A stretch of 9,010 bases of DNA from Methylococcales bacterium (GTDB lineage: Bacteria > Pseudomonadota > Gammaproteobacteria > Methylococcales > Methylomonadaceae): positions 1 to 9,010 of the forward strand of contig JAGLBU010000077.1 in assembly GCA_023146575.1 (NCBI GenBank). The letters run 5' to 3'. Positions within the stretch are counted from its first letter, which is position 1. Each line of letters begins with the position of its first letter. The translations under genes and the position numbers were made by a program. This document shows positions 1-5,799 of this stretch, piece by piece. The notes beneath the pieces are model-generated. The model was not told the DNA's origin. It did not search any database and was given only the letters and a program-made list of their open reading frames with translations.

Positions 1-990
1 GAGTTTGATGATATTCGTAATAAGGTGGTCAAGGCAATTGGGACGGTAAATTTAGTCGCAAACCGTGCTAATTTAATGTTGACGACTTATGAAAGTGTCT
101 CGAATCCTGATTCTATGAACAGTTATATTGCAGGCTTACATACGCTTGCCACCACAACGGTTGAGATTGGTAAGGAAATTAATTTAATTGATGAGCATTA
201 TGTTTTACCCGCTTATAGTCGCACCACCGCTGAGCTTGGATTTTTAAACAGTGATTCAAGTTATATTCCTCAAGGTAATGTAGTGATTTATCCGTGGAAA
301 CGCATTGGTATTCAGGCAGATGTTAGTGGCGGTAAGATTGATGGTGATACATCTTTCAACTATGGTGGGCATTTATTTTGGCGTGACCCAGATCAGTTTA
401 TGATCGGTGCAACCATTGCAAGGATTAGCCGCGCAGGGGATTATGATTTACGCTATGGTTTAGAAACTGAATTATATAAGTTACATCCTGATTGGACTTT
501 ACGTTTAGAGGGCGGTTATCAAGTAGGAACTGAAATATCTAGTTTATATGGCAGTGTGTTAACAACATGGTATCCAAGTTTTAATTTAGACCCTGAAAAT
601 TATGGTGAATTAGCGGATGTATTTGCGATTAAGGCAGGTTTACACGGTTATAGTGGTTATATTGTCGGTAGTTTAGGGGTGGAAATTCAAACCCGTGATG
701 TTGTCGATTATTTTAAAAATTATGCACACAGACAGCATAATAACCCGTTGCTTTATGCGTTTACGGAAATGCTTACCCTACCCTTTCAAGTCTTTCCTCG
801 AAACTCAACGTTTTTTATTGATGGTGCGATGGGGAGTAATGATGTTGATTATTTAATGCTGGGGATTAATATTTATTTAGGCGATGCGCCTCAATCTATC
901 CCAAGTAAAGCCAAGGCATTAAAGTATAAACACCGTTCACAATTTGTTGAAAGCTCTCTGTTTGTTAATTCTGTCCCTAAACGAAAATAA
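1..990 (+). CDS. 3' part of a beta-strand-rich, probably outer-membrane or surface protein, function unknown
   Basis: The frame is open to the left edge (first residues EFDDIRNK), and the GTG at 25 has no convincing ribosome-binding site, so I treat this as a gene cut by the window; 329 residues are visible. The first 70 or so look helical. The rest has repeated short segments of alternating hydrophobic and polar residues with Gly/Asp turns, for example around VVIYPWKRIGIQADVSGG, GGHLFWRDPDQFMIG (from about residue 122), WTLRLEGGYQVG and DYLMLGINIYLG. That pattern fits an antiparallel beta-barrel or beta-sandwich in the outer membrane. The last 40 residues are Lys/Ser-rich and would form a tail after the final strand, which is unusual because barrels commonly end on a terminal aromatic strand. 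I do not recognise a named family. The gene is convergent with the 11-mer-repeat lipoprotein gene, with hairpin 1013-1044 between them. The coding call is solid; the location is inferred. Confidence 0.75.
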   Translation, partial: EFDDIRNKVVKAIGTVNLVANRANLMLTTYESVSNPDSMNSYIAGLHTLATTTVEIGKEINLIDEHYVLPAYSRTTAELGFLNSDSSYIPQGNVVIYPWKRIGIQADVSGGKIDGDTSFNYGGHLFWRDPDQFMIGATIARISRAGDYDLRYGLETELYKLHPDWTLRLEGGYQVGTEISSLYGSVLTTWYPSFNLDPENYGELADVFAIKAGLHGYSGYIVGSLGVEIQTRDVVDYFKNYAHRQHNNPLLYAFTEMLTLPFQVFPRNSTFFIDGAMGSNDVDYLMLGINIYLGDAPQSIPSKAKALKYKHRSQFVESSLFVNSVPKRK

Positions 991-1012
991 ATCCTAAACT
1001 TTAGCCGAAAAA

Positions 1013-1044
1013 AAACCGATACTCCTAAAAAGAAATATCGGTTT
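1013..1044 (-). terminator. Intrinsic terminator of the repeat lipoprotein gene
   Basis: Perfect 9-bp stem AAACCGATA (1013-1021) with TATCGGTTT (1036-1044) and a 14-base loop, lying in the 78-base gap between two convergent genes. Read on the minus strand, the stem runs directly into an uninterrupted run of eight T (complement of 1005-1015 region), as expected for Rho-independent termination of the lipoprotein gene, whose stop is 25 bases upstream. On the plus strand the tail is only TTTCATTATT, so termination of the left-hand gene would be weaker. Confidence 0.75.
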
Positions 1045-1068
1045 CATTATTCTGTCTAAATAATAAAC

Positions 1069-1623
1069 TTATTTAGCTTCAGTTTCTGTTGCAGAATCTA
1101 CCGCTTTAACCGCCGCATCTTTTGCATCTTTAGCTGTTTCTGAAGTAGCATCAACAGCATCAGTTGCTGCAGTAGTCACCGCATCTTTTGCATCAGTTGC
1201 GGTTGTTTTTGTAGAATCTACCGCATCTTTTGCAGCTGTTGTTGCCGCGTCCGCAGTATCTTTTACTGCAGTTGTTGCAGAGTCTGCTGCTTTTGTTGCT
1301 GTATCTGCTGCTTTTACTGCTGTATCTTTAATTGCTGTTGCCGCAGTATCTGCAACGTCTGTTACCGCAGTAGTTGCTGTATCTGCAACGTCAGTCACAG
1401 CCGTTGTGGCCGCGCCCGCTGTATCTTTAACCGCAGAAGTTGCACTATCAAGTGCAGAGGTTAGTGAACTTGTAGCTGAGGTATCAGTTGTATCAGTCGT
1501 ACTTGAAGTGCTTGATGTATCAGCTGAACTTGAACCACTTGTATCCGCTTTCTTCTGATCTTCACAGCCAGATAATAGCGCTAAACTAATGAAACTTGCC
1601 GCAAGGATTTTTGTTGTAGTCAT
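1069..1623 (-). CDS. Small lipoprotein built of ten tandem 11-residue Ala/Thr/Asp repeats (LEA/apolipoprotein-like helix)
   Basis: A 184-residue protein. I start it at the ATG at 1623 because AAAGGA lies six bases upstream; the in-frame TTG at 1638 would put that site inside the gene. Residues 1-19 are a signal peptide ending in the lipobox LLSGC, so Cys20 should be lipidated after signal peptidase II cleavage. Glu at +2 does not clearly decide between inner and outer membrane. Residues 21-65 are a Ser/Thr/Asp-rich linker. From Lys66 to Val175 the sequence divides without gaps into ten 11-mers of the type KDTADAATTAA or TDVADTATTAV, followed by a Glu/Lys tail. Eleven-residue periodicity is typical of long amphipathic helices in group 3 LEA proteins, apolipoproteins and synuclein; here the helix would be Ala/Thr-faced with few large hydrophobics. 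Function is unknown; a role as an envelope spacer, membrane-surface binder or stress protectant is inference. It could follow the TPR gene in one transcript or have its own promoter. Confidence 0.85.
   Translation of the reverse strand: MTTTKILAASFISLALLSGCEDQKKADTSGSSSADTSSTSSTTDTTDTSATSSLTSALDSATSAVKDTAGAATTAVTDVADTATTAVTDVADTAATAIKDTAVKAADTATKAADSATTAVKDTADAATTAAKDAVDSTKTTATDAKDAVTTAATDAVDATSETAKDAKDAAVKAVDSATETEAK
1099..1428 (-). repeat. Ten-unit tandem repeat of 33 bases (11 codons) inside the lipoprotein gene
   Basis: These positions encode residues 66-175 of the lipoprotein, ten 11-residue units in exact register. Most units have diverged in DNA, but two neighbours keep near-identity: GTATCTGCAACGTC occurs on the plus strand at 1346-1359 and again at 1379-1392, exactly 33 bases apart. 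This suggests growth by unit duplication, with the last duplication being the most recent. The tract is a candidate for length variation between strains. Confidence 0.8.
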
Positions 1624-1629
1624 GTAATT

Positions 1630-1635
1630 TCCTTT
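1630..1635 (-). promoter_or_regulatory. Ribosome-binding site fixing the lipoprotein start
   Basis: Minus-strand AAAGGA with six bases to the ATG at 1623. It overlaps codons 2-3 of the longer TTG-initiated reading frame and therefore argues for the shorter start, which also gives a textbook lipoprotein signal peptide. Confidence 0.75.
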
Positions 1636-1792
1636 CAATAATATGGATAAGGTTAAAAGAATGAGGGGTGCTTAAATTTTAAATCAGCCCACATAAGTCT
1701 ATGATAACGTATTTTTAAACGTAAGTAACTCGAATTGTTATTTTCCCTTCTCAATTCAATAAAATAATAGTTATTTAAAGAATCTCAATAGC

Positions 1793-2545
1793 TTACAGCC
1801 CCTTCAATAACCCCTGAACTTTGCCAACATTCGGGCTTTTAAGTGCTTTGAATAACTTTAAACTCAAATTCCAAGATTGTTTGGCTTTCTTTTTTTGACC
1901 TTTTAAATTAAAAATCAGACCTATGTTGGCATAGTCATTCGCCATTCCTTCTTTGTGATTCAACATTTTTTCAATTTTCAAGGATTTTTGATAAAATTTG
2001 AGTGCTTTGTCTAACTTTCCTTGTGACTTATAAATAGTTCCAAAACGACTGTAAGTATTAGCAACAATTTGACTATTGCCCATTTTTTGACTGATATTTA
2101 AGGACTTTTGATAAAACTCAATCGCTTGATCTAATTTTCCATGCGAATGATGAATATTACCTAAGTTTCCATAAACAATTACAATAAATTTTTTATTTTT
2201 ATGTTTTTTTGCCAGTATGAGTGCCTTATTATAAGCATCAATTGCGCGTGGAGCATCGCCTAATCGTTCCAATAATAAACCTAACTTATTCCAGCCATCT
2301 TCTTTATTGGGAAATTTTTTGGTGACGGCACGATGTTCTCGTAAGGATTCGGTAATATTAATTTCAGTCGATTTTTTATTTTTTGTTTTAGCAACCTTTG
2401 TTTTTTTATCCTTGACTTTTGAAGAAGTCACCTTATTTTTATTTTTATTTTTTTCTGAATCCCCTTTCCCTAGACATAATACTGGTAATAAAAGGATAAG
2501 TAGCCCAATAAACCCGAATTTAAACGATTGTTTTTGACCAAACAT
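1793..2545 (-). CDS. Exported or membrane-anchored TPR-repeat protein with a lysine-rich linker
   Basis: A 250-residue protein. GAGAGG stands nine bases before the ATG. Residues 10-26 form one hydrophobic segment (FGFIGLLILLLPVLCLG) that is either a signal peptide or an uncleaved anchor; PVLC is a poor lipobox because Leu precedes the Cys. Residues 27-60 are a highly basic, Lys/Asn/Ser-rich linker. Four tetratricopeptide repeats follow at about 83-116, 122-156, 162-196 and 202-236, with cores such as YGNLGNIHHSHGKLDQAIEFY and YSRFGTIYKSQGKLDKALKFY. Their 40-residue spacing resembles kinesin-light-chain-type TPRs rather than the usual 34. TPRs bind proteins, so a scaffold role in the envelope is likely, but no partner is visible and there is no catalytic domain. 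It lies 100 bases downstream of the isocitrate dehydrogenase gene, separated by a terminator, so it probably has its own promoter. The gene looks more AT-rich than its neighbours. Confidence 0.85.
   Translation of the reverse strand: MFGQKQSFKFGFIGLLILLLPVLCLGKGDSEKNKNKNKVTSSKVKDKKTKVAKTKNKKSTEINITESLREHRAVTKKFPNKEDGWNKLGLLLERLGDAPRAIDAYNKALILAKKHKNKKFIVIVYGNLGNIHHSHGKLDQAIEFYQKSLNISQKMGNSQIVANTYSRFGTIYKSQGKLDKALKFYQKSLKIEKMLNHKEGMANDYANIGLIFNLKGQKKKAKQSWNLSLKLFKALKSPNVGKVQGLLKGL
1981..2142 (-). repeat. Two DNA-level copies of a 120-base TPR unit
   Basis: The plus-strand stretch starting at 1981 (AGGATTTTTGATAAAA) recurs at 2101 (AGGACTTTTGATAAAA), exactly 120 bases or 40 codons apart, with matching sequence for roughly 40 bases. 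The copies encode the second helices of TPR 2 and TPR 3 (KLDQAIEFYQKSL and KLDKALKFYQKSL). This points to internal duplication of a 40-residue unit. Confidence 0.65.
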
Positions 2546-2603
2546 TATGAACGTCCTCTCAATTTAAAAATAGTCTGTGCTGTTAACATTTAATCGTACA
2601 ATT

Positions 2604-2640
2604 AAAAATTAAGTATGCGTCCCTGCGTTACTTAATTTTT
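2604..2640 (-). terminator. Intrinsic terminator of the isocitrate dehydrogenase gene
   Basis: Perfect 12-bp stem AAAAATTAAGTA (2604-2615) with TACTTAATTTTT (2629-2640) around a 13-base loop. It begins six bases beyond the isocitrate dehydrogenase stop on the minus strand. The stem is AT-rich and its 3' arm supplies the T run in either direction. This separates the dehydrogenase gene from the TPR gene downstream. Confidence 0.75.
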
Positions 2641-2645
2641 TGCTA

Positions 2646-3668
2646 TTATCCCATCATTTCAATAATTGCATTTCCCATTTCAGTGGTGCCTACTTTAGAA
2701 TTTGGGTTTAAATCAGGGGTTACAAATTTACCTTCATCAATTACTTTTTCAACCGCTGTTTGAATTTTAGTCGCTGCCGCCGTCTCACCTAAATGATTTA
2801 ACATCATAACCCCTGCCATAATAACGGCTGTGGGGTTCGCGATATTTTTATCTGCAATATCAGGGGCACTGCCATGTACGGCTTCAAAAAGTGCCGCGTC
2901 TTTACCAATATTAGCCCCAGGAATCAAGCCTAAACCACCGACTAAGCCTGCCGTTAAATCCGATAATATATCACCAAACATATTCGTAGTGACGATGACA
3001 TCAAATTTTTCAGGGTGCATAATTAGATGCATACAACTAGCATCAACAATTTGCTCTTCAAACTCAATATCAGGATAATTTTGCGCTACTTCTCTTGCCA
3101 CTTCTAAAAACAGCCCTGAGGTAAATTTAAGAATATTGGCTTTATGACAGACCGTGACTTTTTTACGGTCATTTTCTTTAGCATAATTAAACGCATATTC
3201 CATAATCCGTTTTGAGCCTGCGCGTGTCACAATGGCTAAACTCACCGCCGTATCTTCAGCCTTATCTATATAGTGTTCTTTTCCGACATATAAACCTTCG
3301 GTATTTTCCCGAACCACCACAATATCAATATTTTCAAATCGAGTTTGCGCACCTTTCCATGTTTTTGCAGGGCGAACATTGGCGTATAAATCATACTTTT
3401 GACGTAGGGCAACATTAATACTGCGAAAACCTTTTCCAATAGGGGTCGTTAAAGGGCCTTTAAATGCCACACGGTTTTTGTCAATTGAGGCCAAAGTTGC
3501 ATCAGGTAAAAGTGTTTGGTATTTTTCGTACGCTTTTAGTCCAGCTTCTGCCTCTTCCCACTGAATTTTAGCGCCCGACGCATTAATAATTTTAACCGCT
3601 GTTTCTATGATAGAAGGCCCGATACCATCCCCTTTAATCAAGGTTACATTGTGCATACATTTACTCAT
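2646..3668 (-). CDS. Isocitrate dehydrogenase, NAD+-dependent type
   Basis: A 340-residue member of the isocitrate/isopropylmalate dehydrogenase family that converts isocitrate to 2-oxoglutarate and CO2 in the cytosol. Substrate residues of isocitrate dehydrogenase are present: Ser83, Asn85 and Arg89 in SINVALR, then Arg99, Arg120, Tyr127, Lys176, and metal-binding Asp209, Asp233 and Asp237. The Ser-x-Asn-x-x-Leu-Arg pattern excludes isopropylmalate dehydrogenase. The family signature runs from NMFGDILSD to GGLGLIPGANIG. The cofactor loop reads HGSAPDIA: Asp270-Ile271 occupy the positions held by Lys-Tyr in the NADP enzyme of E. coli, which predicts NAD+. The length matches the short bacterial/mitochondrial-like NAD enzymes; an NAD-dependent homotetramer is known from Methylococcus capsulatus. 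Tartrate or homoisocitrate dehydrogenases are less likely alternatives. No clear ribosome-binding site precedes the ATG at 3668; Met5 is another possible start. It is divergent from mtdB. Confidence 0.9.
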   Translation of the reverse strand: MSKCMHNVTLIKGDGIGPSIIETAVKIINASGAKIQWEEAEAGLKAYEKYQTLLPDATLASIDKNRVAFKGPLTTPIGKGFRSINVALRQKYDLYANVRPAKTWKGAQTRFENIDIVVVRENTEGLYVGKEHYIDKAEDTAVSLAIVTRAGSKRIMEYAFNYAKENDRKKVTVCHKANILKFTSGLFLEVAREVAQNYPDIEFEEQIVDASCMHLIMHPEKFDVIVTTNMFGDILSDLTAGLVGGLGLIPGANIGKDAALFEAVHGSAPDIADKNIANPTAVIMAGVMMLNHLGETAAATKIQTAVEKVIDEGKFVTPDLNPNSKVGTTEMGNAIIEMMG

Positions 3669-3705
3669 AAAATTTTATAATTAAACTCAAAGATTTTACC
3701 TGAAA

Positions 3706-3711
3706 ATTATA
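3706..3711 (-). promoter_or_regulatory. Probable -10 element for the isocitrate dehydrogenase gene
   Basis: A perfect TATAAT on the minus strand about 38 bases before the ATG, which would give a leader of roughly 30 bases. No good -35 hexamer is visible at 16-18 bases upstream, so the match rests on the -10 and its position in a divergent intergenic region. Confidence 0.4.
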
Positions 3712-3802
3712 GCCTACACACATAATTTTTATCTCTTTCTAAAAACTAAACGTCATAAATTTTGCCATTTTAACGTCTTTTAAAATCAAACCTTTCAACT
3801 TT

Positions 3803-3811
3803 TGTTATAAT
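3803..3811 (+). promoter_or_regulatory. Probable extended -10 promoter of the mtdB pair
   Basis: TGTTATAAT contains a consensus TATAAT (3806-3811) preceded by TG one base upstream, the extended -10 form that works without a strong -35; none is visible here. It lies 42 bases before the ATG at 3854. It stands in the 185-base gap that also holds the isocitrate dehydrogenase promoter; I see no clear operator palindrome in that gap. Confidence 0.55.
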
Positions 3812-3853
3812 CAAAAAAATTATTATTTCTCTAGCGACTTTTAAGGATAGATC

Positions 3854-4771
3854 ATGGAAAAACCGTTCATTCTACATATGTTAACCACCGCTAAAAATCT
3901 AAGCCCCTTTGATGTTAATATGGCATTAGATGCAGGCTGGGTCTCGGCTGTGCCGTATACAAATGTTGAACCTAGCGAAATTACAGGCCTTGTGCAAGAC
4001 GCTATTTTTTCACGTGGACCTAAAGGACTAAGACGAACGGGGCTTTTTATTGGTGGTCGTGATGCCAAACAAGCTTTAGACATGTTAAAAGCGGCAAAAC
4101 ACGCAATGCTTCCCCCTTTTGAGGTGGCGGTTTTTTCCGACCCAAGCGGTGCTTTTACCACGGCGGCAGGTATGATTGCAGTGGTTGAAAAAGAACTCAA
4201 GGATAAATTTAACACCCCCTTAAAAAACAAAACTATTTTGGTGCTAGGTGGAACTGGACCTGTTGGACAAATCGCTGCGGTCATCGCGGCACAAGCAGGT
4301 GCTAATGTTCGAATTATTGGTCGTCAACGTGAAAAAACCCAACGTATTGCCAGTCTTTGCAGTGAGGAGTTTGGTGAGGGTGAAATTACTGTAAGTGCAG
4401 GTCTTGATGCCGACAAGGCTGACTATTTACAAACCGCTGATGTCGTTTTAGCCACAGGCGCAGCAGGGATTGAATTACTCAGCGCTAATCTCATCGCCTC
4501 AGCACCTCAGTTAAAAATTGCCGCTGATGTTAATGCCGTTCCACCCAGTGGCATTTCAGGGGTAGATGCGTTTGCCAATGGCACCCCTATTTCACACTCA
4601 ACCACAGGTGCGATCGGCATTGGTGCATTGGCAATTGGTAATGTGAAATATCAGGCTCAAAACCGCTTGTTAAAAAAGATGATTAGCGATGAAAAAGCGG
4701 TATTTTTAGATTTTAAAGATGCGTTTGAGGTTGCCCGTGATTATCTTGAATCCACCGAAACCTCATCCTAA
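3854..4771 (+). CDS. mtdB: NAD(P)-dependent methylene-tetrahydromethanopterin dehydrogenase, first tandem copy
   Basis: A 305-residue member of the MtdA/MtdB/MtdC family, which oxidises methylene-H4MPT to methenyl-H4MPT in cytosolic formaldehyde oxidation and produces NAD(P)H. The N-terminal substrate domain carries family motifs ILHML, SPFDVNMALDAG, QDAIFSRGP, RTGLFIGGRDA and DPSGAFTTAA (residues 5-105). The Rossmann domain has GGTGPVG at 132-138. The end of its second strand reads IIGRQREKTQR, and Arg157 and Arg159 are suited to binding the 2'-phosphate of NADP+. The C-terminal part has KIAADVNAVPPSGI and GIGALAIGNVKYQ, typical of MtdB. AAGGA lies six bases before the ATG. The second copy follows after 60 bases, so the two are probably co-transcribed. 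Length is slightly above the usual 290-300 because of a short Ser/Thr tail. Family is certain; assignment as MtdB rather than another H4MPT subclass is likely but not proven. Confidence 0.9.
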   Translation: MEKPFILHMLTTAKNLSPFDVNMALDAGWVSAVPYTNVEPSEITGLVQDAIFSRGPKGLRRTGLFIGGRDAKQALDMLKAAKHAMLPPFEVAVFSDPSGAFTTAAGMIAVVEKELKDKFNTPLKNKTILVLGGTGPVGQIAAVIAAQAGANVRIIGRQREKTQRIASLCSEEFGEGEITVSAGLDADKADYLQTADVVLATGAAGIELLSANLIASAPQLKIAADVNAVPPSGISGVDAFANGTPISHSTTGAIGIGALAIGNVKYQAQNRLLKKMISDEKAVFLDFKDAFEVARDYLESTETSS

Positions 4772-4821
4772 TCGTTTATAACGCGCTCATGCTGAATTTT
4801 ATTTAAATTCTATTAATTTAC

Positions 4822-4825
4822 AGGA
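4822..4825 (+). promoter_or_regulatory. Ribosome-binding site supporting a GTG start of the second copy
   Basis: AGGA with six bases to the GTG at 4832. The GTG start aligns the encoded MKRSILHML with MEKPFILHML of the first copy, so the protein alignment and the ribosome-binding site agree. Confidence 0.7.
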
Positions 4826-4831
4826 AAAATC

Positions 4832-5725
4832 GTGAAAAGAAGTATCCTCCACATGCTTGACCCAATGCCACACAATAGCCCGTTTGATATTAATATGGCG
4901 GTTGATGCAGGCTTTGATGTACTGATGCCATACTCCAATGTAAAGCTTGATAATGTTTATGGATTGACCCAAGATGCGATCTTTTCACGAGGGCCAGCGG
5001 GTGTCAAAAGAACGGGTATTTTTATTGGCGGACGTGATATGGCACTGGCAATGGATATGTTAAAATCGGCCAAAGATGCGATGGTGCCGCCGTTTGAAAT
5101 TTCAGTCTTTGCCGACCCTAGCGGCGCGTTTACCACTGCCGCCGCCTTAGTTGCGTGTGTAGAGCGTGAATTATTCGCAAAACATAATAAAAAATTAAGT
5201 GACTGCAAAGCCCTTGTTTTTGGGGGAACAGGTCCTGTCGGGATTGCAACAGGCGTTATAGCCTCTCTAGCAGGTGCTGATACAGTTTTAGTCGATCATT
5301 TATCACAAGCCATCGCCGAAGATACCGCGAAAGAATATAATCGCCACTTTAACAGTCAATTAACAGGCGCTAAAGCCAGTGATAATGTTGAAAAAATCGC
5401 CTTACTTGAAGGGGTTGATATTATTTTTTGTACTGCCAAGGCAGGTATTCAAGTGTTAAGCACCGAGGTTTTAAAACAAGGATCGCAATTAAAAATTGCA
5501 GGGGATGTCAATGCCGTGCCACCCGCGGGTATTGAAGGTATAAAATCCAACGATTTTGGTGCAGAAATTGCGGGTGTTGAAGGTGTTTTTGGGGTCGGTG
5601 CATTAGCCGTCGGCAATATAAAATACCGCTCACAGCAAGCTTTATTAGCTTCTATGTTAACAACTGATAAGCCTCTCTATCTTGATTTTAGAGATGCGTT
5701 TGAAAAAGCCAAAAAAATTGTCTAA
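4832..5725 (+). CDS. mtdB: Methylene-tetrahydromethanopterin dehydrogenase, second tandem copy with an NAD-like cofactor site
   Basis: A 297-residue paralogue of the preceding gene, roughly half identical by eye and alignable almost end to end. It keeps the substrate-domain motifs SILHML, SPFDINMAVDAG, QDAIFSRGP, RTGIFIGGRD and DPSGAFTTAA, and the C-terminal KIAGDVNAVPPAGI and GVGALAVGNIKY. The Rossmann loop GGTGPVG is at 131-137, but the second strand ends TVLVDHLSQA. Asp155 there, in place of the Gly-Arg pair of copy one, usually hydrogen-bonds the adenosine ribose and repels the NADP phosphate, so I infer a preference for NAD+. The N-terminal third seems closer to the Methylobacterium MtdB I recall than copy one does. 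The region around residues 156-200 is the most diverged. It starts with GTG and has its own ribosome-binding site. It could be MtdB proper, with copy one a side branch, or the reverse; an MtdC-like subclass is also possible. Confidence 0.88.
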   Translation: MKRSILHMLDPMPHNSPFDINMAVDAGFDVLMPYSNVKLDNVYGLTQDAIFSRGPAGVKRTGIFIGGRDMALAMDMLKSAKDAMVPPFEISVFADPSGAFTTAAALVACVERELFAKHNKKLSDCKALVFGGTGPVGIATGVIASLAGADTVLVDHLSQAIAEDTAKEYNRHFNSQLTGAKASDNVEKIALLEGVDIIFCTAKAGIQVLSTEVLKQGSQLKIAGDVNAVPPAGIEGIKSNDFGAEIAGVEGVFGVGALAVGNIKYRSQQALLASMLTTDKPLYLDFRDAFEKAKKIV

Positions 5726-5754
5726 AGTCGCTCGTCTGAGCTTTCATTTCCAAT

Positions 5755-5770
5755 AGTCGTAAAAACGACT
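5755..5770 (+). terminator. Short hairpin after the mtdB pair, doubtful terminator
   Basis: AGTCGT (5755-5760) pairs with ACGACT (5765-5770) around an AAAA loop, in the 74-base gap before the polysaccharide gene. No T run follows, so it is not a classical intrinsic terminator. A second small stem, GCTC/GAGC at 5730-5741, is followed by TTTCATTT. Either could slow polymerase or end the mtdB transcript partly; read-through into the next gene remains possible. Confidence 0.3.
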
Positions 5771-5799
5771 CCCAAACTTACAGCCCTTTTAATTAGTTC

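Noticed and set aside
1..12. GAGTTTGATGAT resembles the 5' end of 16S rRNA (AGAGTTTGATC...).
   Set aside because: The match stops after about nine bases, the following conserved bases are absent, and the sequence is an open reading frame continuing to 990.
1624..1638. TTG start giving a lipoprotein five residues longer.
   Set aside because: The ribosome-binding site AAAGGA would fall inside the gene, and the ATG at 1623 already gives a complete signal peptide.
1707..1722. ACGT-ATTTTTAA-ACGT as a possible operator upstream of the lipoprotein gene.
   Set aside because: The arms pair for only four bases and the centre is plain AT-rich sequence; this is expected by chance. No convincing promoter could be assigned in 1624-1792 either.
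2307..2537. Plus-strand open frame opposite the N-terminus of the TPR gene, encoding a hydrophobic Phe/Leu-rich peptide.
   Set aside because: It is the complement of the Lys-rich linker (AAA/AAG read as TTT/CTT) and has no supported start.
2646..3668. 3-isopropylmalate dehydrogenase as an alternative identity.
   Set aside because: The substrate loop reads SINVALR, with the Ser and Asn that bind the gamma-carboxylate of isocitrate, instead of the hydrophobic Glu-Leu-type loop of isopropylmalate dehydrogenase.
3841..4284. Long minus-strand open frame antisense to the first mtdB copy, with a similar one (4957-5208) antisense to the second.
   Set aside because: Both lie opposite the same conserved part of the two paralogues, so their openness follows from shared codon composition. 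Neither has a ribosome-binding site, and the encoded sequences show no recognisable domain.
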